From assembly GCF_036320965.1 (NCBI RefSeq), contig NC_092289.1:22989278-23053277 (forward strand): DNA of 64,000 nucleotides, written 5' to 3'. The stretch is from Panulirus ornatus (taxonomy: Eukaryota > Arthropoda > Malacostraca > Decapoda > Palinuridae). The notes beneath the pieces were generated by a model, which made no database searches, was not told where the DNA came from, and saw only the letters and a list, made by a program, of their open reading frames with translations. Of this stretch, positions 48,931 to 62,012 are shown in pieces (the stretch's first letter is position 1; the number at the start of each line of letters is the position of its first letter). The translations under genes were made by a program, and so were the position numbers.

Positions 48931-50778
48931 CTATGAGTCCACGGGGAAAATAAAACACGATAAGTTCCCAAGAGCACTTTTGTGTAACAATCACATCATC
49001 AGGAGAAACACAAGAGAGAAATATAAGTCAGTTGATCTACAACGAAGAGACGTAGCTAGGACGCCACTTGGTAAACATGCGATTTCAGTAATGCGTAACT
49101 TTCCACAGGCGGTGACGACCCTTAACTGCCATTTCTAACGATTACATAAAAGACCATTTCCGTTGTGTGTAATGTTAGCGGAATCGTGACGTAACAGGTG
49201 GACCATAAAGGAGAATTAGACCCAGATATGCCATTCACTCTCACTGTGACGCCGGTAATCTAAAATCACTGCTCCTCTGAAATTTGCTGTTGATGGTTAT
49301 TGTTCGTTGCAATGATTATTTGAAACTTTATTTCAAACTATTCACAGAACTATATAAGCCAAGTGCCAATATCCCACATTCTCTAACATCAACTAACTTT
49401 CACTGATAAATCTTAGTTCTTGAGCTATACCCTTGAACCTAGCGGCAATGCTATTCCGTACGTACCACAAATTTATAATAGCAGGAGACGCGTTCGTGAC
49501 AGCAGGTCGGCCACTTTCGTTGTGTCGTCTTTGTTTGCGGATCAAATCTACTTAAACTTTAGTACAGCTGTTGCTAACACGTCGAAATTCTTACAAATAA
49601 TTAACGTCATTTTCAATAAAAAAAAAGTTTCAAAATGATTGGAGATTTTGTCATAGTCCAGACAGCCATCCTTCGACTCAAGATGTGCAACAATCACGAT
49701 GTTTGCATAATTCCATATTCTATAAAAGGAAATCGGTTACACCACAAACAACATAGAAAATAAATAAATGATGATGACTTAAAAGTACAGGGAAGATGTG
49801 AGACTATTCAACTAGCTAACCTAATCCCTCAATCTGGGAGCTTCGTCCTCCGCACTGCCGCTCCCACCGTAACTCACCGTGACCAACGCATCCCTTCAAG
49901 CTGTAATTTCGTCCCAGAACGAATCTATTGTGGAATACAATAGCCGAAATACACCAACGACAACGTCGTCTACTGCCATTCTTTACTTGAAGCACGTGCC
50001 TTGGAATGCATCCATGGGCGATGTACCGCATACGTACCGTACAAAACACCTATGACCGCATGTGCTGCTATGAGCCGCCTATTAAAGCCTTGTGTCTCTT
50101 TAAAGAATTCGTCACTTCGCAAAACATTCTCACATCATTCTCCACTGTATCTACCCTAATAAATCCAACATTCTTAGCATTTATCCACCTCCACTGCTCT
50201 TATTTAGTTACCTATCGTGATCTATGATTAACATATGCGTTCCATACCCATCCATTAGCGTAAACACGAGTACTCCTTGCAAGCATCGTTCGCAATCTAT
50301 GCTTATGTTTTGTTTTCTTTCACAGCTTCCAGTACACGGTTCTCTCATATATTCTATCCTATATCACTGCATCTAAATTCCTCTCTAGCATACTTCCGTA
50401 GCCACTCAAGCAACAACAAGACAACTCGTAACCACATTTACATCCATGTTGCCTTTGGACCAACGCCTTACCTGACAAAGGAAAACTTGCACTTACCTTC
50501 CTCACTGGTGAATCCTCGACCAGACCAGCGTCGTATCTTGCCACAGCAATCGCTACTTAGTTACCTTCTTACGTATAACACCACACACAAACAAAGGGCA
50601 CTAGACTATGTATAATAACAGCAACAAACGCATGGTATTCCAACGCGTGGACCTCACCATGATGCACGAGACGGCCGAATGGTAAACAAACCTATCGAAA
50701 TTCAGGGTTACGACACTGCCTCACACAGCCAGACTCCAAACCTGCCATACGTTATTTTCATTCTTAATGTCCTATCCC

Positions 50779-50780
<2 letters not shown>
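48762..50780. repeat. tandem 2.1-kb unit, copy 2
   Basis: The start-to-start spacing from copy 1 is 2111 bp. It is almost identical to copy 1, differing at a few scattered bases (for example GTACGTGCC versus GCACGTGCC) and in homopolymer and (AT)n lengths. Such closeness means recent duplication, ongoing conversion, or assembly duplication. Confidence 0.9.
48781..48869 (-). repeat. tRNA-derived (SINE-like) module, copy 2
   Basis: Same module as in the first tandem unit, with GGGTCCCGGGCTCGATTCTGG as its box-B region and GGAAGCAGG in place of GGAGGCAGG. Confidence 0.5.
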
Positions 50781-50850
<70 letters not shown>

Positions 50851-50852
50851 CG

Positions 50853-50957
50853 AATAAAGTGCATAGAAACGCGCACCTTCACAGAACATACAAACCTCCA
50901 TCAGCCAGAATCGAGCCCGGGACCCCTGTGCGGGAGGCAGGAATGCTACCCGCTAGG

Positions 50958-51009
<52 letters not shown>

Positions 51010-52858
51010 CTATGAGTCCACGGGGAAAATAAAACACGATAAGTTCCCAAGAGCACTTTTGTGTAACAATCACATCATCGGGAGAAACACAAGAGAGAAA
51101 TATAAGTCAGTTGATCTACAACGAAGAGACGTAGCTAGGACGCCACTTGGTAAACATGCGATTTCAGTAATGCGTAACTTTCCACAGGCGGTGACGACCC
51201 TTAACTGCCATTTCTATCGATTACATAAAAGACCATTTCCGTTGTGTGTAATGTTAGCGGAATCGTGACGTAACAGGTGACCATAAAGGAGAATTAGACC
51301 CAGATATGCCATTCACTCTCACTGTGACGCCGGTAATCTAAAATCACTGCTCCTCTGAAATGTGCTGTTGATGGTTATTGTTCGTTGCAATGATTATTTG
51401 AAACTTTATTTCAAACTATTCACAGAACTATATAAGCCAAGTGCCAATATCCCACATTCTCTAACATCAACTAACTTTCACTGATAAATCTTAGTTCTTG
51501 AGCTATACCCTTGAACCTAGCGGCAATGCTATTCCGTACGTACCACAAATTTATAATAGCAGGAGACGCGTTCGTGACAGCAGGTCGGCCACTTTCGTTG
51601 TGTCGTCTTTGTTTGCGGATCAAATCTACTTAAACTTTAGTACAGCTGTTGCTAACACGTCGAAATTCTTACAAATAATTAACGTCATTTTCAATAAAAA
51701 AAAAAGTTTCAAAATGATTGGAGATTTTGTCATAGTCCAGACAGCCATCCTTCGACTCAAGATGTGCAACAATCACGATGTTTGCATAATTCCATATTCT
51801 ATAAAAGGAAATCGGTTACACCACAAACAACATAGAAAATAAATAAATGATGATGACTTAAAAGTACAGGGAAGATGTGAGACTATTCAACTAGCTAACC
51901 TAATCCCTCAATCTGGGAGCTTCGTCCTCCGCACTGCCGCTCCCACCGTAACTCACCGTGACCAACGCATCCCGTCAAGCTGTAATTTCGTCCCAGAACG
52001 AATCTATTGTGGAATACAATAGCCGAAATACACCAACGTCAACGTCGTCTACTGCCATTCTTTACTTGAAGTACATGCCTTGGAATGCATCCATGGGCGA
52101 TGTACCGCATACGTACCGTACAAAACACCTGTGATCGCATGTGCTGCTATGAGCCGCCTGTTAAAGGCCTTGTGTCTCTTTAAAGAATTCGTCACATCGC
52201 ATAACATTCTCACATTATTCTCCACTCTGTCTACCCTAATAAATCCAACATTCTTAGCATCTATCCACCTCCACTGCTCTTATTTATTTGCTTATCGTGA
52301 TCTATGATTAACATATGCGTTCCATACCCATCCATTAGCGTAAACACGAGTACTCCTTGCAAGCATCGTTCGCAATCTATGCTTATGTTTTGTTTTCTTT
52401 CACAGCTTCCAGTACACGGTTCTCTCATATATTCTATCCCATATCACTGCATCTAAATTCCTCTCTAGCATACTTCCGTAGCCACTCAAGCAACAACAAG
52501 ACAACTCGTAACCACATTTACATCCATGTTGCCTTTGGACCAACGCCTTACCTGACAACGGAAAACTTGCACTTACCTTCCTCACTGGTGAATCCTCGAC
52601 CAGACCAGCGTCGTATCTTGCCACAGCAATCGTTACTTAGTTAACTTCTTACGTATAACACCACACACAAACAAAGGGCACTAGACTATGTATAATAACA
52701 GCAACAAACGCATGGTATTCCAACGCGTGGACCTCACCATGATGCACGAGACGGCCGATTGGTAAACAAACCTATCGAAATTCCGGGTTACGACACTGCC
52801 TCACACAGCCAGACTCCAAACCTGCCATACGTTATTTTCATTCTTAATGTCCTATCCC
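50853..52858. repeat. tandem 2.1-kb unit, copy 3
   Basis: The start-to-start spacing from copy 2 is 2091 bp. It ends CCTATCCC and runs straight into unique sequence without the trailing (AT)n. It is slightly more diverged than copies 1 and 2, with differences concentrated around 52040-52290. Confidence 0.9.
50872..50960 (-). repeat. tRNA-derived (SINE-like) module, copy 3
   Basis: Same module in the third unit, flanked on both sides by (AT)n. Confidence 0.5.
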
Positions 52859-55150
52859 ATGTTGTGTTATATTGTGTGTGAAACAACAGCTATGTTGTGG
52901 GCTTTTTTTTTCTTTTATCAACAGTTGATATATATGTATGTATTGCGTGACCTTTATTAAACACTGAGCCCTCACCAGTGAGTTAATTGTCGATATTGGC
53001 CTCTGAGCGTCATGAGAATTATCGTACCTAAATCTATCTTGTTTTCTCCATGCATTTTTATTGTTCAGTGAGATGGTTCAAGTTATCTTAATTACGTAAT
53101 TAAGGATAAATGAGAATGAAATAACAGAATGGTAGATACATAAGGAATAATATGAAAGGCAGATGGTAATAGGATAAAAACAGATACACTTGCACTGAAA
53201 CTAATAAACAGATACTATACAACTGAAAATGGATATGAATATATGTACGTACATACACACTCATAAATGAATTACAGGCCAAACAAAAATTCAGATGAGG
53301 TTGGCAATATCATGCCAAACTAATTTTGCTTACCGAATAAAATGTGGAATTTTACTGTATCTATTTAATATCGAACAAATAGAATTTAGCCGTGGAAACA
53401 ATTTACATGAGATAATGAATTATCATATATACCCAAAACTTCCGATTCGAATGGGAAATTCATGCAACTGCTCTCCTTGTGCCTGGGTTTCATGACAGCA
53501 ATTCAACACACGTTGCATATTGTAAGAGGGTTGGTAATGTGTAATACTTGTTCTTGTATGAACAATGAATATATGAAGAACAGATGACGAATTCTATCGT
53601 GATAATAAGAATGGTTCTTTCAGTGGATCTTAGACTGTTACACAGAGACAAAGAGTAAGATTGAAGACCTTAATGTAGGACGAGTTTCAACTATGAAAAT
53701 AGTGAGTGGTTTAATGGTGTGAAACCACAGTAAAAAAGTGGTTTAGGAGTATAGAACCACAACAGGGGGTGGTGCAGGGGTTTGGAACTAGAGTAATTAG
53801 TGGACCCTCATCAGACTCATGAAATTATCTATCGAATCTTCCACCTAAAATCATTTATCACACATGAAAAACCCGGACTGTTGTAAAAGATGGTGTTCCT
53901 GTTATCAATATGTCTCTTACATTGCTTCTCACGCCCAGCATTGTCAACGTGTGTTGCACGCACAACAGTTTTTCAGGACCCTCGTGACACGTATTGCATT
54001 GATTTACTATTGAGAGTAACGAGTGTTGACCTGATTACTGCATGAAACCCCACTGTGGGTGTGGGGTTTGTAGTGAACCGAAGGGAACCCTGTGTTTGGT
54101 TTCTATCCTACATCTTCACCCCTTTCCCTTCACCCCTTCCTCTCACCCTTTCCCTTCATCCCTTATCTTTCTCTGAAACCCTTATTTCAACCCTTTTCCT
54201 TCACCTATTTCTTCAACCCTTTCCTTCTCCCTCTCTTTTCTACGTACATCTCTTGTATACAGTACTAACATGAATGATGGTTAGAACTGACACCTCTGCT
54301 ATATCATCGTGACCTCGTTCTCATACAAGTAATGACCTCAGTGTGACTCCAGCAATACATGAACGAGACTTGTGATCTACAAATGTGACCTCGCCCAGCC
54401 ATGAACAACATGTTGTATCCAAACCCCAGTGACTCACAGACGTGTTCTCCAATTAACTGAAGGCAAGACATCACACCTCTGTTCCCAGCAGCTCAGGAAA
54501 TAACTAATAACAAACAGCAAATTATTCGCTTCCTCGATGATTATTGTATCGGAATGATTGTCTTTTGTTTAGCAAATTAATTTATCACCTCGCTACGGCT
54601 CTGTAGGACACCAGAAAAATTTAAGTTGATTAAACGTCCTTTATGAGAGATATGCAAATGTCTTATGAATACTAAATACGATGTTGTGAAAGTTATTCAG
54701 TCTGTTAAAAAGTCTGTTATTCCAGACCGTGTTGATCACATGATGGAGATATTAATCATTATACTGATTAACAGCTGATAAATGATAATCATCATGAAGC
54801 ATGAACACAAGAGGCAGATGATTACTACGATATTGATTACAAAAATAATCAATATGAAACTAAACGAGTTAATGATCACTGAAAATGATCACAAGAGAAC
54901 AAACGCAATAGAATTGATAACAAGACCTAAGTCATTACTGTGAAACTGGCTTGACAAGGATCAGTGTGTCTCCTCACAAAGGTGTAACAAATGAAACAAA
55001 TGACCTCTTCTGTTCCCAATTAAAAGTGGAATAAGCGTCACCTGTTGGACTAATGATCTTAAACGTTTTCACGTGGAAATCGAAATGATTAATATCCCAT
55101 GATGCGTTCATCAATATGTCTAGCTGATGATATCGGGATTATCGTCCTCT
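52859..55150. other. no recognisable feature
   Basis: AT-rich unique DNA with a CCTTTCCCTTCACC-rich patch at 54115-54235. No gene was recognised. Confidence 0.5.
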
Positions 55151-55154
55151 ATCA

Positions 55155-55265
55155 GGACTCACATGGTGAGGCATACGACTCACATGGTGAGGCAGGACCC
55201 ACATGGTGAGGCAGGACTCACATGGTGAGGCAGGACTCACATGGTGAGGCATACGACTCACATAT
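55155..55265. repeat. ~20-bp tandem repeat
   Basis: About five copies of GACTCACATGGTGAGGCA plus GG, TA or CAC spacers. Confidence 0.9.
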
Positions 55266-55621
55266 CCTCACTTCACGCCAACAGACGTATACAAAGTATA
55301 CTTCGATATGAGACAGTTCACACCATTTGTTCTTCCTTATCTAATCTAATCTCTAATTCCCCTCCACTAACTACTTATCAAACCACAGAATCAATTGTTA
55401 CTGAGGCAGAACTAACAAATCAGAGGCACTGATGCTACAAAAAATAATTTGCGGCATAAAACTACAGTTTAGGAACTGTCGCCATTGGCTGTTCGCTCAA
55501 TTGTTTCATCAATTACGGTATGATTAGTTTTAAAACAATACTTAACTGATGATTAAACCGAATCTGGGTCATAATATTTTCTATATCGCAGAATGTAATA
55601 ATGTACAGCCCATAAATATCA

Positions 55622-55805
55622 GTTCAAAGGCCATGCCAATATACGCAAGGGTTGATATATCCAAGGGTTTATATACGCAAGGGTCAATATACGCAAGGGT
55701 CGTACCATCGTGCTCAAGTATAGTGCCATCAAGTACAAGGGTCGTGCCTACGTAAGGTCGTACATTCGTATTCAACGATCGTATCGTCGTACTGAAGAGG
55801 TCAAA
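55622..55805. repeat. foldback repeat copy G
   Basis: CAAAGGCCATGCCAATA core, then TATACGCAAGGGT units. These grade into GGGTCGTACCATCGTGCTCA units and end GTACTGAAGAGGTCAAA. Confidence 0.5.
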
Positions 55806-55809
55806 ATAT

Positions 55810-58000
55810 GATCCCTTTAATCACCAAATAGTTATGACTTCCGATACATCAACTTCAGTATCCTTCTTACGTGTCAGTATATATAAAATTTCTCTCTGGT
55901 AAATTAACCTTGCATAAGCACAGGATCAAATTTTGTAGCCATTCATCAAAAATACCTGGATGATTACCTCAGTTGGCGGGATAACCCATTTTTTAATGAG
56001 ATGATATACGTCACAACATTAAAAAGCCACAGTAATTAATAGGAGTGCATTTGTTTTCCCTCAAAATGTGTTATTTGGCAGCATTTGCTAATGAGACGAT
56101 CATTAAAAACTTTTGAACGCATTTAACCAAAGCCGCAAAAAAATTACGTGATCGGATTATTGCTACACAATTACCTTTCCAAATGATTATTGAAGTTGAG
56201 TGTGAGCTTCAGGTATCCTCATCATCTACATTACTTTTCTCAGCTTCTTTACCTTGTCTTTCATCCGAGCTGACCTCAATGAGGGAATGTTTCTCTCCGT
56301 ATCACGTCAGCTGCTGTTTCAATTAAGCCAACCTGAAGGTGGTGAGATTCGAGACAGTAGGTGGCGCTCATACAGATCATTATCGTGTATGTATCTATTC
56401 TGACATTTAATTCTTATACTGGACGACATCTTTCTTAAGTTCGGTGTGCCCTTCACCAGATAACTCTTAGAGAGGTAGAGGAAGTAAGCAACGTGCAATT
56501 CAAACCCATTTCATTTCAGAGACTTTCTGATAATCCGTTAAGAAAACTGGAAGAAGGGGAAGAAAAAAGAAAATACATTTCAGTGATAGAAAACGAGCTT
56601 TTACAGGGCTAATTTCCATCACGTACCCTTGGTTAAGAATCCCCCAAGAATTAACCCAAAGGCGATACTCTGAACCTGAAGTCTACCATGGTATTAACCG
56701 TGCACTCTGGTAAACTACTGAACACTTATCGACCAAAGACACTACAGCCCTTGTTAACACAGGAGGAGCCTGGTGGCAACTGTCTTGAGTGTGGAAATCA
56801 TTTACAACATCCGAAATCCATGACAATATCCTTGAGACGTTACGACCTCGCAAGGGAGTTTACTAACACGATTCAAACGACCTGACTCATATGCAGACGA
56901 AGCGAAAAGAACTCTTATGTTACTTTCATCAATATTTTTACCATGTGTAATGACTTCACTCAGTACTACCAGTAAGAATTTCACACACACTTGTGTAACC
57001 TTCACACGCCTGATTTACATATAAGAAGATGATGTAATTGACCTTATCCTAACGTAAATCTTGATAACATTTTGTATATCCAGATTCCAGCAAAATCCAT
57101 TTTCATCTACCAGTCCTGAAATGAACCAGTTTTCGGTTACCTTCTTAAGTTCTAATGTAAGGAATTAATGCGCCTAAAGTCTCTTTCCGATCCAAAAGTG
57201 ATGTATGAATGACACGTTATTCTATTCCTCATTAAGATAAAGGACAATTTAATATCGTAAGCATCACTTTAAGTCCTTGACTTCATGTATTCTCACCCCG
57301 TCTACACTACTGGTCCTGTTCAACATGATCTAATCTTTAGACACGCAGCAGGTAACCCAGTATTTCTCGCCTTCCCGATCCGGATTTATGGAGTCATTAG
57401 AAACGTATTAGAGAGAATTTTTCCGCGAAGTAAAGATTTTCCAGGTGATGTCCTGGGTGTCAATATGCACCAGGACCCTTAATGTGTCCTGGGACATGAT
57501 ACTTATCAAAACCTCCAATATACTGCCGTTACCCCTTTACTCCCTTCCCTTCAGACAACAACACAAAATCAAATTCCTCTCCAGTTCAGCTGGAGCGTGA
57601 CGCTCCACTCTATAAGACCTACATTAACACATGCGACCCTGAGTCAGTGGTACCCACTGCACCTTTTCGAGAAGTGGAGAGATGGGTTAGTCAAAGAGAA
57701 AATCAAACTCACTATTTAAGGAAACAGAGGTTTGATCCTCGAGTAAAATGTGTCTTGGTATTTGCAACGTAGAAGACGGTTGTTAATCTACATGTCCTTA
57801 TCATCCCCCAGGGGAGAGAGGGAGGGATGTGCGACTTTCTTATCTTTTGCAAGGCGTAAAATACGACTAAGAGGGCTAGGTCCAAGCTAGGCACTGGAAG
57901 TCTTTCCTTCCTGGATTATCACATTCGGAAATAAGGAACAGAAGAAGCAAAGTAAAAGCTCTGCCCTCGAGGAAGAGGAGTTGTGGGATCGGATGATCAA
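55810..58000. other. no recognisable feature
   Basis: Unique AT-rich DNA. No exon, RNA gene or repeat was recognised. Confidence 0.5.
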
Positions 58001-58004
58001 CTGT

Positions 58005-58185
58005 CGGAAGGGAAGGGGAGGTGTGGGAAGGGAAGGGGAGGTGTGGGAAGGGAAGGGGAGCTGTGGGAAGGGATGGGGAGCTGTGGGAAAGGAAAGGGGA
58101 GCTGTGGGAAGGGAAGGAGAGCTGTGGTAATGTAAGGGGAGGTGTGGCAATTGAAAGAGAGCTACGGCAACGGAAGACTAGATGT
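58005..58185. repeat. 20-bp purine-rich minisatellite
   Basis: Eight to nine copies of GGGAAGGGAAGGGGAGCTGT that decay progressively to the right (later units CAATTGAAAGAGAGCTACGG). Confidence 0.93.
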
Positions 58186-58321
58186 AGAAAGGTTAATTCT
58201 TTATGAATACTATTAAGATGAACACATCCTCTCTCGCTCCCTCCTGGGAATAGAATGTTACCCCTCTACCCACCTCCTCATCACACTGTCCTCAATTCCT
58301 GGTCTTGTGGGATGATGACAG

Positions 58322-58832
58322 GCCCAGGATTCTTGCCTGTTATCCCATGATTCTTGCCTGTTATCCCATGATTCTTGCCTGTTATCCCATGATTCTTGCC
58401 TGTTATCCCATGATTCTTGCCTGTTATCCCAAGATTCTTGCCTGTTATCCCAAGATTCTTGCCTGTTATCCCATGATTCTTGCCTGTTATCCCAAGATTC
58501 TTGCCTGTTATCCCATGATTCTTGCCTGTTATCCCAAGATTCTTGCCTGTTATCCCAAGATTCTTGCCTGTTATCCCATGATTCTTGCCTGTTATCCCAA
58601 GATTCTTGCCTGTTATCCCAAGATTCTTGCCTGTTATCCCATGATTCTTGCCTGTTATCCCATGATTCTTGCCTGTTATCCCAAGATTCTTGCCTGTTAT
58701 CCCAAGATTCTTGCCTGTTATCCCATGATTCTTGCCTGTTATCCCATGATTCTTGCCTGTTATCCCATGATTCTTGCCTGTTATCCCATGATTCTTGCCT
58801 GTTATCCCATGATTCTTGCCTGTTATCCCAGT
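58322..58832. repeat. 21-bp minisatellite, 24 copies
   Basis: Twenty-four copies of GATTCTTGCCTGTTATCCCA plus T or A. Because 21 is a multiple of three, long ORFs appear on both strands, with 7-residue repeats ILACYPM/K (+) and GITGKNH/L (-). These are shadows. The only variable site is the last base. Confidence 0.97.
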
Positions 58833-58849
58833 CTTCATGTTTAGTTACT

Positions 58850-60430
58850 CATTCTTACTGAACGCCTCTCAAAGGCGAGTCTGTGTCTTCCATCTTCTAC
58901 AAAAAATCTTGACGTGTTTGCTCAACCAACAGCTCCAGTGGTTCATCGCTCTCTGTGGATAAAAAAGGAAAAAGTTAAGTTTGTTCAATGAATTTCAAAT
59001 GATGAAATTAATTGTAAAGTGAAAAGAAAGCACGAGAAAGAAAATGTAATGCATGTATTGTGGGTTAATTAACAAGTGCATCAGTAGCCGCTGACGTTGT
59101 AAATGGTAAACCTAATTTCACTAAAGTGACGTCCCAGAAAAGCAATAGCATTAGCAATCACCTCACGACAGCGCCGGGGGCAGCAGGCTGCTGGTCCCTT
59201 GGCTCTGTGAAGAACCTTCATCAGCGTTCGTCTCACGTGTGTTGTTGAAGAAGGCGGCGTTGGTGTGGCCAGAAGTGTCGTGTTAAAAGACCAGGAATTC
59301 CCCACAACCCCCCCCCGCTCCCCCCTTCGCCTGGGGGGTTCAACGCCCCCTCGCCCGGGGCAACAGCGTGTCATAAGGATCAGTGTGGTGTACCATCTAT
59401 GACCTCTCGATCTGTGTGCATGATGGAGTCATATGTGATCAGGTACAGGAGTGTGTCTCTGCCTCCGATCGATCTCCTAGCGTTTGGTGAGTCAGTAAAC
59501 ATATCAGAATTATGATAAAGTTTGTCATCATGAGGGTAAGTAAGTCTGTCTGTGGGTCTGTTGAAGCTCGAGGAGATAATAGAGCCTTTGTTATTGTCTG
59601 TGTATCTGTCTGTTAGTCTGATATCTTGTTTGTCTTGCAACACAGAGATGGAACGTAACTACAGGGATCTGCTGTAACCAAGCTGCAACTGTAAGGTCAA
59701 AACTTCAAAGTTGTGGATGACGGAGGTCAATCAGAGGAAGATCAAGGGTCAGCCAGAAGAAGGCTCAAAGGTCAAACGATCCCCTAAATGTTCTCACACG
59801 TTTACGTGAACCTAACAAGCACAGGAAGCCATTGTGTATTTTTTGGCCAAGTTATATATCTGAGGTTATAAGAGCAAAGTTCCGAGGGAGGTATGGGGAC
59901 AGCCAGGGTTGGGTGCACCGTCTCTGAACTGAAAACCTAAACTCATACTGAACGATCGTTTCCTCAGAGGATCCAGAGTATAACATTATCTTCAACAATC
60001 CCAAGCCTCCAATTCAGGCCAGACCAGACGGTTGGTGAGACACACCCTTAGGCGCCATAGTCAACCTTCTCTATCGATCCTGACCACAATCTTATCTTTC
60101 AATCAGTCGGCGGACCAACCCGTGAATAACCCAAGTCATACAGGCTTGAAGAAGGGCTTATGGAATTAATTCGATGAAGAGTGAATTCAATTATACACTA
60201 AACTGCCCACTGTACGATGAGGCTTACATGAATGATTCATACGAACACAATCCTGCAAGAATATATGAAGCACGCTTCAGACAGAGAGTCAACAGCTGCT
60301 TAAATGAATATATTCTATTGTTGAACGCTGATAGAAATCCATGAGCTAATGCTCATACAAGCAAAACATATATTAAATCAAGTTTGCTCTGTACAAATTT
60401 GCCTTGATGGAAATCTGAAGCTTAAAAATG
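58850..60430. other. no recognisable feature
   Basis: A C/G-rich patch at 59160-59370 gives a 97-codon minus-strand ORF with no known domain. Otherwise unremarkable. Confidence 0.45.
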
Positions 60431-60439
60431 TATAAGCTT

Positions 60440-60600
60440 ATGAAATGTGAAACGTTCAGAACATATACACGCTGAAACGTTCAGAACATTTACATACTGA
60501 AGTCTTCAGACACTCAAAGTGATGAAAAATGAAACGTTTTTCGTGGCCAAGAAAATACATTCTGAAACATTTCACACTGAAACGTTCTTCAGATGAAACT
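60440..60600. repeat. degenerate TGAAACGTTCAGAACAT repeat
   Basis: GTGAAACGTTCAGAACAT, GCTGAAACGTTCAGAACAT, AATGAAACGTTTTTCG and ACTGAAACGTTCTTCAG occur within 160 bp. The word contains the palindrome AACGTT. Confidence 0.6.
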
Positions 60601-60609
60601 TACACAGGT

Positions 60610-60783
60610 TAAAACCTAGGTGTTCATCCTCCCCTGGGGGCTGGTCGAGAAATGGGTACCTAGCTGAGACGTGTGTGTGTGTGTGTACACACACAGGAGC
60701 ACAGACCTGGTACATATAGACAAGATGAAGAGACGGGGCAACACCAGTGGAAAACTCTCTCCCGTAACACACAAATAGTAATC

Positions 60784-60849
<66 letters not shown>

Positions 60850-60930
60850 GAAGAGGGGGACATTCCACAGGAGCCTCTGTTGATATGGAGATGACAGGGG
60901 ATTCGAACCGCCATACTGATGAAAGACGCC
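60610..60930. repeat. interspersed repeat with tRNA-like end
   Basis: Second copy of the family at 24870. It has GGTGTTCATCC, CTGGTCGAGAAATGGGTACC, (GT)n/ACACAC, GAGCACAGACCTGGTACATA, GAGACGGGGCAACA, a (CA)n array at 60783-60848, and GGGGATTCGAACCGCC, which resembles an inverted box B. It is probably a SINE that carries its own microsatellite. Confidence 0.55.
60783..60848. repeat. (CA)n microsatellite
   Basis: About 32 CA units with one AAAC interruption. Confidence 0.97.
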
Positions 60931-60959
60931 AGAGCAAGATATGATTGTTTTAAAAGGAA

Positions 60960-61966
60960 TTTATTTTTTTAGAAATAGGTAAGAAAAAGATAAACAATGA
61001 ACGGATGAGGTAAAGAAGATGAAAAAAAAAACTTTGTAGAGAGAATAGAAGAGTCTATCATCAATAGATACAGTAAGTGTGCTAGCTATAGTCTTGGCAT
61101 GAACCAAATCCCGAGTCTCCTGGGTTCTAACCAGTGACCTGAAGAAGATTAATGACCCTCCCTGGCTGCTGGGCTCGAACCAGTGAGCTCCCGGACCTGC
61201 TGTGGGGAACATTCGCGCCACAACTGAGGAAGGAAAACAATACTGGGGCAGAATTCTCAGTCCACTTCATATGTGTTATTGTTTCAACTTCCTCAGCCAG
61301 CCATGTGTCTCAGGGTTTCCTCAGCTTTTCTTTCTCTTTCATCTCCGTTTCTTTACATCCTGTTCTCATACACTCTCATCACCATCTTCCCTGACTTCTT
61401 GTTTTCTTTCACTTACTCAGTTTTCTTCCTTCCCCTTCTATTTCTTATTGCCAATCACCCCTTTCTATTTCACTTATATCCTCTTCCGCCTATCATTCGC
61501 CCTTCTTTCATTCCTCCCTTCTCATGCCTCTTCCTTATTTCATTGTCTTTCACCTCTCCTCTTGCTTTTCACAAGGAGAATAATACGCTAAAGATCGCTC
61601 ACACAAGTAAAGTAGAGGAGACAGAAACAACACCAAGTATACAAACATGATAACGGAAGATGATGTAATAAGACGAGACAAAGAGACCACATATTTCAAT
61701 CAGGGTGTGTTCCCTGCCTCACACTTACATTACGAGCTATAACTTGACGCCAGCGGTGTGGAGGACCTGCGTCTGCTGCCACAAGATATGGCGAGGATGG
61801 AAGAGGTGGCTCTGCACACAGCAACACCAACCTTTGTAAATGTCGCTGTTTCAGTGCAAGTATTTTGCCAGAAGGAAAGACTAGTGCGTAGTGCTCACCG
61901 CAGGAAAATCTATAGAATTATGAAGGACCAATTGTATGAGTTCTGTGCTCTGAAGTGTTATTTGCA

Positions 61967-62012
<46 letters not shown>

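Noticed and set aside
58322..58832. CRISPR-like regularly spaced repeats
   Set aside because: The units are directly adjacent with no unique spacers, and the window is eukaryotic.
58281..58844. Long ORFs on both strands with 7-residue repeats
   Set aside because: The 21-bp tandem repeat is a multiple of three and lacks stops, so both strands stay open. There is no non-repeat coding sequence around it.
59081..59374. 97-codon Arg/Pro-rich minus-strand ORF
   Set aside because: It lies over a C-rich patch with homopolymers. No homology was recognised and there is no splice context.
61202..61650. Hydrophobic Phe/Leu/Ser-rich ORFs that might look like membrane proteins
   Set aside because: The hydrophobicity follows from a TTC/CTT/TCC-rich DNA tract, and two overlapping frames show the same property.
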